Made by a program: the position numbers and the translations under genes. Positions 1-6,442 of a stretch of 7,150 nucleotides of DNA are shown here, piece by piece. Each line of letters opens with the position of its first letter. Within the stretch, counting starts at the first letter, position 1. The notes under the pieces were generated by a model. It searched no databases. It had not been told where the DNA came from and worked only from the letters and a program-made list of their open reading frames with translations. This DNA is from Synergistaceae bacterium (GTDB lineage: Bacteria > Synergistota > Synergistia > Synergistales > Aminobacteriaceae): contig JAFSQO010000248.1 of the NCBI GenBank assembly GCA_017446645.1, positions 1 through 7,150 of the forward strand, given 5' to 3'.

Positions 1-378
1 CATTTCGACACCTGGATTTTCGGGATACATTCCGGATATTACTGGGATATTGAACTCTTTCGCAACTGCAGCACACATAGCTCCGCAGGCAGTTCCGTAA
101 CGTCCGGCATTAAAAGCAGGTCCGGCAACAAATGCGTCAGGATTATACTTGCGAATCATGTCGAGAATGGTCTTCGTAGCTTCGTCCATGTTCGATGCAA
201 AGTAAGAGTCTCCGCACACTATAGTCGCTACGATTTCCGCCTCGCCTTTGAATGCTGCCTTTAACGCCATTCCGGGACCTACGACTGCTTCACGGACTTC
301 GGGCTGATAGTCTGCCTTCTCTTCTCCGCCTATTCCTGCATAAAATTGATTTATGTAATGCACTATTCTAAACGCCAT
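1..378 (-). CDS. grdB: Glycine reductase complex component B, selenoprotein subunit GrdB (5' part only)
   Basis: Partial gene: 126 N-terminal residues are visible and the reading frame runs off the left edge. With GrdE, GrdB forms protein B of glycine reductase, which activates glycine as a Schiff base and passes the carboxymethyl group to selenoprotein A in the cytoplasm. The translation starts MAFRIVHYINQFYAGIGGEE and continues with KADYQPEVREAVVGPG, the conserved GrdB N-terminus. Other family-like stretches are ATIVCGDSYF near residue 60 and FVAGPAFNAGRYGTACG near residue 90. The start is the ATG at 376-378, preceded by an AGAGGTGAT ribosome site (384-392). It lies 29 bases after the grdE stop, so the two are co-transcribed. 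In known GrdB the selenocysteine (in-frame TGA) is near residue 350, which is outside the window, so Sec use here is inferred. The sarcosine and betaine paralogues GrdF and GrdH are similar. The glycine riboswitch upstream favours the glycine version. Confidence 0.93.
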   Translation of the reverse strand, partial: MAFRIVHYINQFYAGIGGEEKADYQPEVREAVVGPGMALKAAFKGEAEIVATIVCGDSYFASNMDEATKTILDMIRKYNPDAFVAGPAFNAGRYGTACGAMCAAVAKEFNIPVISGMYPENPGVEM

Positions 379-407
379 TTCTTATCACCTCTTTTACTCT
401 TATTATG

Positions 408-1700
408 CTAGAGCGTGTATGCTCCGAGCTTCGTGTAGCCAAGCTCACTGGTTGCTCCGGTTATGGCCTGAAGTTCTACGGTGATTGTGCCGTCCTCAGC
501 AAGTGAACCGTTCCAGCCGCCTGCGATGATATTAGCTTCTTCAGCATAGCCTATAACTTTTTCCATAGGAGGCAGCACGATAACTTCATTGGCATTTCCT
601 GCTGTAACACATGCGTCGCCTTCTGGACACGAGTCTGCTAATGACTGGCTTGCACCGTCCTGGCCTGCGTACTCGTCAGTGAGTAATGCCGTCTTAATGC
701 CTAATCTCTCGGCCTTCCAGCAGTTCATGATCAAATCTGCGTCAGGATTGCCGAAGCCCTCTTCTGTGATTACAAGTCCGTCAAGCCCTAACATTCCGGC
801 TAATTTCGTTGCGTAACTTGAGCTGCGTCTCTTATCTGCAAGTGTCACGTTTTCATTCGTAACGATTACGGCTGCAAAGTTGAAATCTTTCCCGTGACGC
901 TTCAACATGTCTGCTATTACAGGGTTATTCTGGTGCGAGTAAGTGCTGTTCTTGTCGCAGGCACTGACGCAATTTCCTGAAACTATTGCACCGTCCATGA
1001 CTTCAAGGGGCGATATTATAGTAGGCAGGATTTTCTTAACGTCAACGCCGTATAAATACGTGTCATGTAATAAACCCTGAGTCTGAAGCATGTAGAGATA
1101 GCCGACTTTGGGAAGTCCGGGCAGTGAATTCATGGCCTCACGGATATTTGGCATCTCGTAGGTTTCAACGCAGTCTGCCTTGACATCAGCACATGACTTT
1201 GCAAGATATGCAGCAGCCTTGAGACCCGCAACCCTGCACGCTGTCTCGTAATCATGCTTGTCCATGTTGGGATCAGCAGGCTCTAACACTAATACTACAT
1301 TAAATGTCTTAGAGTAGGGCGTGTATTCTGAGCCGGGGCCTGACATGTCGATAATGCCCTCCTGAAAACGTACGATCTTGCCGGCAGTCAGGACAGCTGC
1401 TCCGGATAAAACGAGGGTCTTACCTTCGCCTACTGTTTCAACATCGCCGATCATTCCTGGGAAGACTTGGCCTTTGCCTTCGAGTTTGTAACGGGGTTCG
1501 ATAACATCTTTCACCGGGATAACTCTAGTCTTGTCGCCTGGGATTGCCAAATCAACATCGAGATTCTTACCGAGCATCTCATCTTCTGAAATAAGCGCGA
1601 GCAACTCAGCCTTGTTGACGGTCAAAACTCCGCCAGCAAAGCCGGTTTTGTCTCCGAACTTGAGACCCTTGACATTGAGTCTGTGAAGTTCCAGCTTCAT
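408..1700 (-). CDS. grdE: Glycine reductase complex component B, proprotein GrdE (alpha/beta subunits)
   Basis: Complete 430-residue gene, the usual length for GrdE. The proprotein is cleaved at an Asn-Cys bond into two chains, and the new N-terminal cysteine becomes a pyruvoyl group that binds the glycine amino group. The site is clear here: IVSGNCVSACDKN places cleavage between N243 and C244, very close to the Cys242 known in clostridial GrdE. Other family-typical stretches are IPVKDVIEPR (61-70), QEGIIDMSGPG (113-123), TQGLLHDTYLYGVDVKK (207-223), GFGNPDADLIMNCWK, LTDEYAGQDGASQSLAD and VELQAITGATSELGY near the end. The ATG at 1698-1700 follows an AAGGAGGT ribosome site (1711-1718) that sits directly after the grdX stop. 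The stop is TAG at 408-410. The gene lies between grdX and grdB in one operon under the glycine riboswitch. GrdG or GrdI (sarcosine or betaine proproteins) are less likely alternatives. Confidence 0.96.
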   Translation of the reverse strand: MKLELHRLNVKGLKFGDKTGFAGGVLTVNKAELLALISEDEMLGKNLDVDLAIPGDKTRVIPVKDVIEPRYKLEGKGQVFPGMIGDVETVGEGKTLVLSGAAVLTAGKIVRFQEGIIDMSGPGSEYTPYSKTFNVVLVLEPADPNMDKHDYETACRVAGLKAAAYLAKSCADVKADCVETYEMPNIREAMNSLPGLPKVGYLYMLQTQGLLHDTYLYGVDVKKILPTIISPLEVMDGAIVSGNCVSACDKNSTYSHQNNPVIADMLKRHGKDFNFAAVIVTNENVTLADKRRSSSYATKLAGMLGLDGLVITEEGFGNPDADLIMNCWKAERLGIKTALLTDEYAGQDGASQSLADSCPEGDACVTAGNANEVIVLPPMEKVIGYAEEANIIAGGWNGSLAEDGTITVELQAITGATSELGYTKLGAYTL

Positions 1701-1719
1701 GAATCAATTTACCTCCTTC

Positions 1720-2133
1720 TTACTTAATTAACAACAACGGAGCAGGAGTCAGGTCAGAATTTTTATTAATCAACCTGTACTGCTCAAGACTTTCCCTCAT
1801 TAATTGCGAGTCAATATACGCATAGTCAGAACATGTAGCTTCGTCGAGTTCCTGAGGCGTTATTAATTTGCAGGATTCATATACGTGTACTGCTTCTTCG
1901 ATTAATGTAAGGGATTCCAAATCTACAAGCCCTGATGTCTTATCGATGATTATTGACCTGAACGGCTGATGGTTGGGCCTGAGATTACCGCAAAGGGGAT
2001 GGGTTAAAATTTTGCTGCCAAAATGAACGAGACTGCGCACACAAACTAACACATCAAGCGAAGAGCCGTTGATGAACTCTCCTGATGATACGTAATCCAG
2101 CAAGTCCTTGTTATTCGTTATTAGCGTGAACAT
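1720..2133 (-). CDS. grdX: GrdX family protein of glycine reductase operons
   Basis: Complete 137-residue gene. GrdX proteins occur in glycine reductase operons, often as the first gene before grdE, and their biochemical role is not established. The family signature is visible as VRSLVHFGSKILTHPLCGNL (residues 32-51) followed by RPNHQPFRSIII, with an N-terminal LITNN and a C-terminal YIDSQLMRESL stretch. There is no signal peptide or membrane segment, so it should be cytoplasmic. The ATG at 2131-2133 has a strong CAGGAGGGG ribosome site 8 bases upstream (2142-2150). It is the first gene after the glycine riboswitch and the predicted promoter. Its stop (TAA, 1720-1722) is 19 bases from the grdE start, with the grdE ribosome site in the gap. 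This supports one operon grdX-grdE-grdB. Confidence 0.88.
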   Translation of the reverse strand: MFTLITNNKDLLDYVSSGEFINGSSLDVLVCVRSLVHFGSKILTHPLCGNLRPNHQPFRSIIIDKTSGLVDLESLTLIEEAVHVYESCKLITPQELDEATCSDYAYIDSQLMRESLEQYRLINKNSDLTPAPLLLIK

Positions 2134-2141
2134 TTTTCTAA

Positions 2142-2150
2142 CCCCTCCTG
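2142..2150 (-). promoter_or_regulatory. Strong ribosome binding site of grdX, probable control point of the riboswitch
   Basis: CAGGAGGGG lies 8 bases before the grdX ATG. It is the only downstream element that looks able to respond to the riboswitch, because no hairpin followed by a U run lies between the aptamer and the gene. Part of it (GGGTT, 2140-2144, and CAGG, 2147-2150) can pair with the riboswitch leader AACCCTG (2302-2308). Sequestration by the leader is inference. Confidence 0.6.
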
Positions 2151-2165
2151 ATTGTTATTTCATTT

Positions 2166-2305
2166 CTCTGTTGCAATTAATTACATGCTTCAGAGTCCTG
2201 TCCGAGTACAATCCTTTTGCCTGAGAGTTTCGCGAACGCTTGCCCCTTCGGCGGCCAGTGAGTGAGTAATTGATTAATGGCCCTCTCGTATACTCTTCAT
2301 TCAGG
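2166..2305 (-). ncRNA. Glycine riboswitch, single aptamer with leader-linker kink-turn and ghost stem
   Basis: On the minus strand the hallmark glycine aptamer blocks appear in order: GAGAGG, then GCCGAAGGGGCAA, then CTCTCAGGCAAAAGGA. Pairings visible: P1 GAGTAT (2290-2295) with GTACTC (2204-2209); P2 GAGAG with CTCTC; an arm GGCC/GGCC closing the variable region. Outside P1, leader CCTG (2302-2305) pairs with linker CAGG (2197-2200). The unpaired leader AATGAA faces linker GGA, giving a three-base bulge AAT followed by tandem G-A and A-G pairs. This is a textbook kink-turn, as known for the glycine riboswitch leader-linker element. Only one full aptamer is present. Downstream, CTCTG-AA-GCA (2186-2195) faces TGC-AA-CAGAG (2166-2175), which matches the ghost aptamer stem of type-1 singlet glycine riboswitches. 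It should sense the operon's substrate and most likely switches expression on. Confidence 0.94.
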
Positions 2306-2334
2306 GTTTTACTTAGTGCTCGTTAGTATAAATA

Positions 2335-2362
2335 ATTATACTTGTATAATTTTTATCGTCAA
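2335..2362 (-). promoter_or_regulatory. Sigma70-type promoter for the riboswitch and grdX-grdE-grdB
   Basis: On the minus strand TTGACG (2357-2362) is separated by 16 bases from a perfect TATAAT (2335-2340). Transcription would start near 2328, about 23 bases before the riboswitch kink-turn helix. The position upstream of a complete aptamer and the near-consensus boxes support the call. Confidence 0.8.
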
Positions 2363-2363
2363 C

Positions 2364-2378
2364 GATGAATTACTCATC
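2364..2378. promoter_or_regulatory. Small inverted repeat next to the grd -35 box
   Basis: GATGA, five spacer bases, TCATC form a perfect dyad ending one base upstream of the -35 box of the minus-strand promoter. This position suits an activator or repressor site, but no regulator is known and a 5-base arm can arise by chance in AT-rich DNA. Confidence 0.3.
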
Positions 2379-2398
2379 TTATTATAATGCGCTTAATG

Positions 2399-2427
2399 GC
2401 TGCCCCTGAAAAAATCTCAGAGACAGC
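2399..2427 (-). other. Stable inverted repeat between the two divergent promoters
   Basis: Arms 2399-2409 and 2417-2427 flank a 7-base loop. Read as minus-strand RNA, all 11 pairs form, two of them G-U. Read as plus-strand RNA, the same two positions become C-A mismatches. It lies about 37 bases upstream of the predicted grd promoter, so it would be transcribed only from a promoter further upstream. Otherwise it may be a DNA-level site. Function unknown. Confidence 0.4.
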
Positions 2428-2477
2428 GCGAAAATTAATTATTTGCCTAAAAATTTATAAATTGCGTAAATTACCTA

Positions 2478-2504
2478 TTGCATTATTTTTTTTTTTTTTA
2501 TAAT
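2478..2504 (+). promoter_or_regulatory. Candidate promoter of the lipoprotein gene with a T14 tract in its spacer
   Basis: TTGCAT (2478-2483) and TATAAT (2499-2504) are separated by 15 bases, shorter than the preferred 17. Most of the spacer is an uninterrupted run of 14 T (2486-2499). It is the best -35/-10 pair I find before the gene, whose start is 65 bases downstream. A weaker -10 alternative is TATACA at 2521-2526. The rest of 2428-2568 is AT-rich with no other gene or structure that I can see. Confidence 0.4.
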
Positions 2505-2568
2505 TAATAAAATTACCCTGTATACAACATCTTAATTTAATATTTCAATTTCAAAAGGAGTCCTTATT

Positions 2569-5500
2569 ATGACTGAACGTAAATTTTTTGCGCTCGTGTT
2601 TGGCCTGCTGTTTCTGTTCATGGCCCTTGTAAGCTTCGGCTGCGGAGGCGGAGGAGGTCCTTTAAGCCTCAATAATGACGATGATAATGATGATATTATT
2701 CACGGAAGCAATTATGTAGTCAAATTTGATTCTCAGGGAGGCACCTATATCGAAGAACAGACCGTAGAGCCTGGGAAGACTGCCTCTGTTCCCGAAGAAC
2801 CAGAAAAAGACAACAATGCTTTTATGGGGTGGTACACTGCTCAGGGCTTTTCATTCAGGTTCGATTTTGACACGCCGATTTCAAGAGATATTACGCTTTA
2901 TGCCAAATGGTGGAGCACTACAGATACTACAGATAGTGACGGAGACGGCCTCATTGACTCCCTTGAGCTTACTTACGGGACTGATCCGAATAAGCCTGAC
3001 ACTGACGGGGATAATCTGAGTGACTATGACGAACTCTATTATCTGGGTTATAATCCCCTTGTCAAAGACACTGACGGCAACGGCATTGAAGACGGTGATG
3101 AAGACGCTGACCAAGACGGTCTCACAAATCTTGAAGAAGCTGCTGTATACTCAACAAATATGATTATTGCAGATACAGACCATGACGGCCTCAGTGACTA
3201 TGAAGAAGTGAATACTTACAAGACAGACCCTCTCAAGGCTGACACTGACGAGGACGGAGTAGATGACGGTACAGAAATTGCAATAGGCTCAGACCCTCTC
3301 ACAGCTGAGACAAGTTTTACGACAACTCTAGGCTCTGACATGACTTCAGAGAATCCCAAAGCTATAGACATTTCAGTAAGCATGAATTCTCCGGCACGGG
3401 CAGCAGGTTCACTTCAGGTAATGCCCGCAGATTATTACGATAATCCCCTGATAAATCCAGGCATACCAGGTTATCTGGCAGCATATAATATCAGTGCCGA
3501 CGGTGAATTTGATTCAGCAGCAATCACTTTTACTCTGGGAAGCGAAGTCGGACAGGACTATGATGACGACGAATTTTCCCCTGCAGTTTATTACTTCAAT
3601 GAAGTATCAGGAGTACTCGAAAAAGTTGCAAATCAGCGGATAGACGGCAATAAAATAATTGCAGAAGTCTCGCACTTTTCTATTTACGTCCTGATAAACC
3701 AAGTCGAATATAACAAAGTGTGGAGTGTTGAAATAAGGCTGCCTTCGAGTAACAATACTGACGATTTCTCTATTAATATTGCCTTTGTCATTGATTATTC
3801 TCAAAGCATGGAAGAAAATGACGGCGATTATCTTTTCAAAACATTATCGAAAAATTTTGTTGATGCCCTGAGAGACGGCCAGGACAAAGCAGCTGTAGTC
3901 AAGTTCATTGCAACGGCGACAACTGTCTCATATCTTACTTCAGATAAAGAGCAGATAAAATCCGCTATTGACAGCATTACTTACGACAGCGGCTATAATT
4001 ACGATTCAGGGACTAACGGAAGTGCGGGCCTGTATTCTGCACTTGACATTCTTGCTTCTTCACAGTCAGGATATAAATACATTGTCTTTCTCACTGACGG
4101 GGAAGATAACAGAAGCTCATACAGCTATGATTATATTACTCAGCTGGCAAGAGCAGACAACGTGATTATTTATTCAATAGGCATGGGGTCAGCAAAAGAA
4201 GATGTCCTGAAGCAGATTTCTTCTGAAACAGGAGGAGCATACTATAAAGCTACAACTAATTTGGAAGCTAATAACATTATCAAGCTTGATGAAGTCTATA
4301 AAGAGATTCAGCAGGAAACTTTGGACATGGCCACAGACAGCAACGGTGACGGAATTTCGGATTATTACACTAAGCTCCTGAACGACGGGATTCTGCCTAT
4401 TTCAACCGGTGAAAGTATTTTGACAGCCTGTACTGACATGTTCGGGGTTGATAATGCAGACTGGGACGGTGACGGCCTGAAGAACGGCGAGGAGATTACG
4501 ATTGTCTCTGTTGATCTGGGCGACAGAGTCAGAGTCACGGCATACATGAACTCGAATCCGCTTTTATGGGACACTGATTTTGACGGTTACAGTGACAGCG
4601 AAGAAGTGAATACCATGCACACGTCACCGATGAGATACACGATAATTACAAAAGATGATGCCAATCAGCTTTTAGACAATAATAATTTTCCGAGAGAATA
4701 TATAAATTCGTCAATGCCAGACGATAATACTTTAGACACATTAACGATGTATGCTTTCGGTGGGGATGTTTCGGCAAAGGCAAAGAAGACCCTGATCGAT
4801 TATTTTCATAAGTATGCAGTGTCAGTAGATACTCTCTCAAAAGATGCTCAGGCAGAAGAGAAAGTGCAATATTATGAAAAGATGCATGATGGTATTGCTC
4901 TCATCTCTGACGTAATCAAAGCAGGAAAATCATTTGTTGAACTCGGCAATAACATCGGAAGCGACACATATACACAGTCTGAAAATGAGAAGAAATTACT
5001 GAACGATTCACTCGAGGCAACTACAAAGGATCTTAATAAAATGATCGAGGCCAAGAAGGCAGATATAGCTGCGATGAACGATGTAGCTTTTGCCGATTTA
5101 TTTTCAGAAAAAAAGAGTGAACATGAAACATTAGTCCTGCTGCGCTCTAAAAAAAGTGCTTCGAAGTCATTGATTTCAGAATTTTCTTCTTTATCAGGAA
5201 TTCTTGACAATTTCACTAAGTCAGAGAATGGCCTGCAAACATTTGATGCAGGTATCAAACTTCTCAATACTGCCCTTGACCTTTCTAAAACTGTCCTTAA
5301 TGCCGGAACAAAGTATAATGTCTTTGAGTTCCCATGCAGGTGGTCATGGTTAAGCAACATGTCAGGAATAAATAAAAATCTTTCAGGCAAACTCAATGGA
5401 AAAGCAGGCAAGCTCATCGGCGGAACGGTTACCGTAGCACTTACAGCTCTTGAATTACAGGAAAATTATTATGAATTAGCTGCTGTTTACGGTCAAATTG

Positions 5501-6180
5501 CTGCAAACTGCAAAGAGTATCAGAAATACCTCGATGTTATGGAGAAGATAGCAAATAACAAACAATTTTCACCTTATGTTCAGGACGCTGCTAGAACAGT
5601 TACAGAAATGTTTGATGACTCAGGTAATCCTGCCTGGAAAGACTGGGAAGAATTTGAAGCTAAACTGAAAGAAGCATACATAAACTCTGGCTCTATTCAA
5701 ATGACCGCTTTCAAATCGATAGTGAACTGGGGTATCTCGGCAGTTGAAAAAACATTCCCTGTACTCATGATCCCTGACGTTTTGTATAAAATTTTCATGT
5801 CCCACGGCGGAGTTACTGAAGGTTATAATATGCTGGTTGATACTCAGGTTTACTACGCTATCACATGGGCAAGTGCTGTATTATTTGAAGAAACAGTCGA
5901 TGTTGTAAACGGCTGGATTGAATCCAAAACCGAAAGTGACCTCGCAAGCAAATATGTTCTTCAGTTAGCTCAAAGCAGGATCGTAGGCATTGACAGGGTG
6001 AAAGAGTATCTGCTCAACGGGAAATTTATGAGCTGGCTTATTAATCTCGTTGTCAACAAGACCGAAGAAGAGATTAAAACTGAATACAATGGCGCAATCA
6101 AGAAAATTTACGACATTGCGAAAAAATGCAGATTGGAACTTTCTGACAAACTTCCGCTTTATGACACTTACGGCAAATAA
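2569..6180 (+). CDS. Large surface lipoprotein: InlB-type repeat, TSP3-like calcium loops, vWA domain, long helical C-terminus
   Basis: 1203 residues. Residues 1-24 are a basic start plus a hydrophobic core. The lipid cysteine is probably C25 (SFGC, an imperfect lipobox) followed by five glycines and an acidic linker. Residues about 48-114 match an InlB B-type (Listeria-Bacteroides) repeat, with VKFDSQGG, AFMGWYT and ITLYAKW. Six calcium loops of DxDxDGxxDxxE type lie at 122-236. Residues about 305-375 are a beta-rich module ending SHFSIYVLI. Residues 401-585 are a von Willebrand A domain with a MIDAS: D409-x-S411-x-S413, probably T482, and D510 in LTDGEDN. Three more calcium loops lie at 590-679. 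Residues 690-1203 are mostly helical with a coiled-coil-prone part near 800-860, and I do not recognise them. A role in adhesion or metal-dependent protein binding at the cell surface is inferred from the domains. The ATG follows AAAAGGAG (2553-2560). It is transcribed opposite to the flanking grd genes and is probably monocistronic. Confidence 0.93.
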   Translation: MTERKFFALVFGLLFLFMALVSFGCGGGGGPLSLNNDDDNDDIIHGSNYVVKFDSQGGTYIEEQTVEPGKTASVPEEPEKDNNAFMGWYTAQGFSFRFDFDTPISRDITLYAKWWSTTDTTDSDGDGLIDSLELTYGTDPNKPDTDGDNLSDYDELYYLGYNPLVKDTDGNGIEDGDEDADQDGLTNLEEAAVYSTNMIIADTDHDGLSDYEEVNTYKTDPLKADTDEDGVDDGTEIAIGSDPLTAETSFTTTLGSDMTSENPKAIDISVSMNSPARAAGSLQVMPADYYDNPLINPGIPGYLAAYNISADGEFDSAAITFTLGSEVGQDYDDDEFSPAVYYFNEVSGVLEKVANQRIDGNKIIAEVSHFSIYVLINQVEYNKVWSVEIRLPSSNNTDDFSINIAFVIDYSQSMEENDGDYLFKTLSKNFVDALRDGQDKAAVVKFIATATTVSYLTSDKEQIKSAIDSITYDSGYNYDSGTNGSAGLYSALDILASSQSGYKYIVFLTDGEDNRSSYSYDYITQLARADNVIIYSIGMGSAKEDVLKQISSETGGAYYKATTNLEANNIIKLDEVYKEIQQETLDMATDSNGDGISDYYTKLLNDGILPISTGESILTACTDMFGVDNADWDGDGLKNGEEITIVSVDLGDRVRVTAYMNSNPLLWDTDFDGYSDSEEVNTMHTSPMRYTIITKDDANQLLDNNNFPREYINSSMPDDNTLDTLTMYAFGGDVSAKAKKTLIDYFHKYAVSVDTLSKDAQAEEKVQYYEKMHDGIALISDVIKAGKSFVELGNNIGSDTYTQSENEKKLLNDSLEATTKDLNKMIEAKKADIAAMNDVAFADLFSEKKSEHETLVLLRSKKSASKSLISEFSSLSGILDNFTKSENGLQTFDAGIKLLNTALDLSKTVLNAGTKYNVFEFPCRWSWLSNMSGINKNLSGKLNGKAGKLIGGTVTVALTALELQENYYELAAVYGQIAANCKEYQKYLDVMEKIANNKQFSPYVQDAARTVTEMFDDSGNPAWKDWEEFEAKLKEAYINSGSIQMTAFKSIVNWGISAVEKTFPVLMIPDVLYKIFMSHGGVTEGYNMLVDTQVYYAITWASAVLFEETVDVVNGWIESKTESDLASKYVLQLAQSRIVGIDRVKEYLLNGKFMSWLINLVVNKTEEEIKTEYNGAIKKIYDIAKKCRLELSDKLPLYDTYGK
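2932..3276 (+). repeat. First block of thrombospondin-3-like calcium loops in the lipoprotein
   Basis: Six protein-level repeats start at residues 122, 144, 167, 179, 202 and 225: DSDGDGLIDSLE, DTDGDNLSDYDE, DTDGNGIEDGDE, DADQDGLTNLEE, DTDHDGLSDYEE and DTDEDGVDDGTE. Most are 22-23 residues apart, with two directly adjacent at 167-190. The Asp/Asn spacing is that of calcium-binding loops. The block probably forms a stiff calcium-dependent stalk between the membrane-near repeat and the vWA domain. Confidence 0.88.
4336..4605 (+). repeat. Second block of calcium loops after the vWA domain
   Basis: Three loops at residues 590 (DSNGDGISDYYT), 631 (DWDGDGLKNGEE) and 668 (DTDFDGYSDSEE). The spacing is wider than in the first block (about 40 residues), and the intervening sequences differ. 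They place the vWA domain between two calcium-binding segments. Confidence 0.82.
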
Positions 6181-6183
6181 TTA

Positions 6184-6204
6184 AAGGGGGAATTGCTCCC
6201 CCTT
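6184..6204. terminator. Hairpin terminator between convergent genes
   Basis: AAGGGGGA (6184-6191) and TCCCCCTT (6197-6204) form a perfect 8-bp stem with a 5-base loop. It starts 3 bases after the lipoprotein stop and overlaps the DUF3343 stop codon (6203-6205). On the minus strand it is followed by TTAATTATTT, a moderate U tract. On the plus strand the following sequence is less U-rich, so termination may be better for the grdD side. Confidence 0.75.
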
Positions 6205-6436
6205 AATGCTTCTCTTCTTCAATGTTATCGTGATAGCCTGCGACTTGAATCTTTCTCTGATTCGCAAGCTCCTCGACAAATTCCCTTTTATCGCACGGAA
6301 ACTCACACGCAAGCCCGCAGCTCGATGATAATTTTCTGGGAACTGGTGCAATCCTCGCAGCAAGCCCCGAAGCCCTGCATGTCCTCTCGAATAAAAGCGC
6401 AGCACTCGTAGTCTTGAAAGTTGCCAGACAGCTCAC
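6203..6436 (-). CDS. DUF3343 family protein (putative Se/S carrier-like), downstream of grdD
   Basis: 77 residues, a normal length for this small family. Recognisable pattern: N-terminal CLATFKTTSAALLFERTC, then GLAARIAPVPRKLSSSCGLA with the PVPR stretch at 31-34, and cysteines C40, C44 and C48 (CGLACEFPC). DUF3343 proteins are annotated as putative Se/S carriers and often accompany selenium-use genes. Their exact reaction is not known. I chose the GTG at 6434-6436 because no ATG exists nearby. It lies six bases after the grdD stop and in the same frame, and no good ribosome site is visible, so translation is probably coupled to grdD. The stop lies inside the terminator stem. The gene seems to be the last of a grd operon entering from the right. 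Family assignment is by pattern memory only. Confidence 0.78.
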   Translation of the reverse strand: MSCLATFKTTSAALLFERTCRASGLAARIAPVPRKLSSSCGLACEFPCDKREFVEELANQRKIQVAGYHDNIEEEKH

Positions 6437-6442
6437 GATGAT

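Noticed and set aside
1..378. Selenocysteine codon and SECIS element of grdB
   Set aside because: No in-frame TGA occurs in the visible 126 codons. The expected position is beyond the left edge.
2381..2386. Alternative minus-strand -10 box (TATAAT)
   Set aside because: No -35 box of quality lies 16-18 bases upstream, while the pair at 2335-2362 is near consensus and well placed for the riboswitch.
2399..2430. Second glycine aptamer, suggested by a TCTCAG stretch
   Set aside because: It lacks the GAAGGGGCAA and GGCAAAAGG blocks and lies upstream of the predicted promoter. It forms a simple hairpin instead.
2486..2499. T14 run as an intrinsic terminator on the plus strand
   Set aside because: No GC-rich hairpin precedes it, and no plus-strand gene upstream would need it.
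2932..3276. CRISPR or DNA-level tandem repeat
   Set aside because: The repetition is at protein level, with varied DNA and spacing, in line with calcium loops.
4872..5417. 181-codon open frame on the minus strand
   Set aside because: It is antisense to the lipoprotein gene, whose frame has clear domain and composition support. The antisense protein matches no family I know and has no ribosome site.
6193..6411. Plus-strand open frame downstream of the lipoprotein
   Set aside because: Lies opposite the DUF3343 gene, begins within the terminator hairpin and has no family-like sequence.
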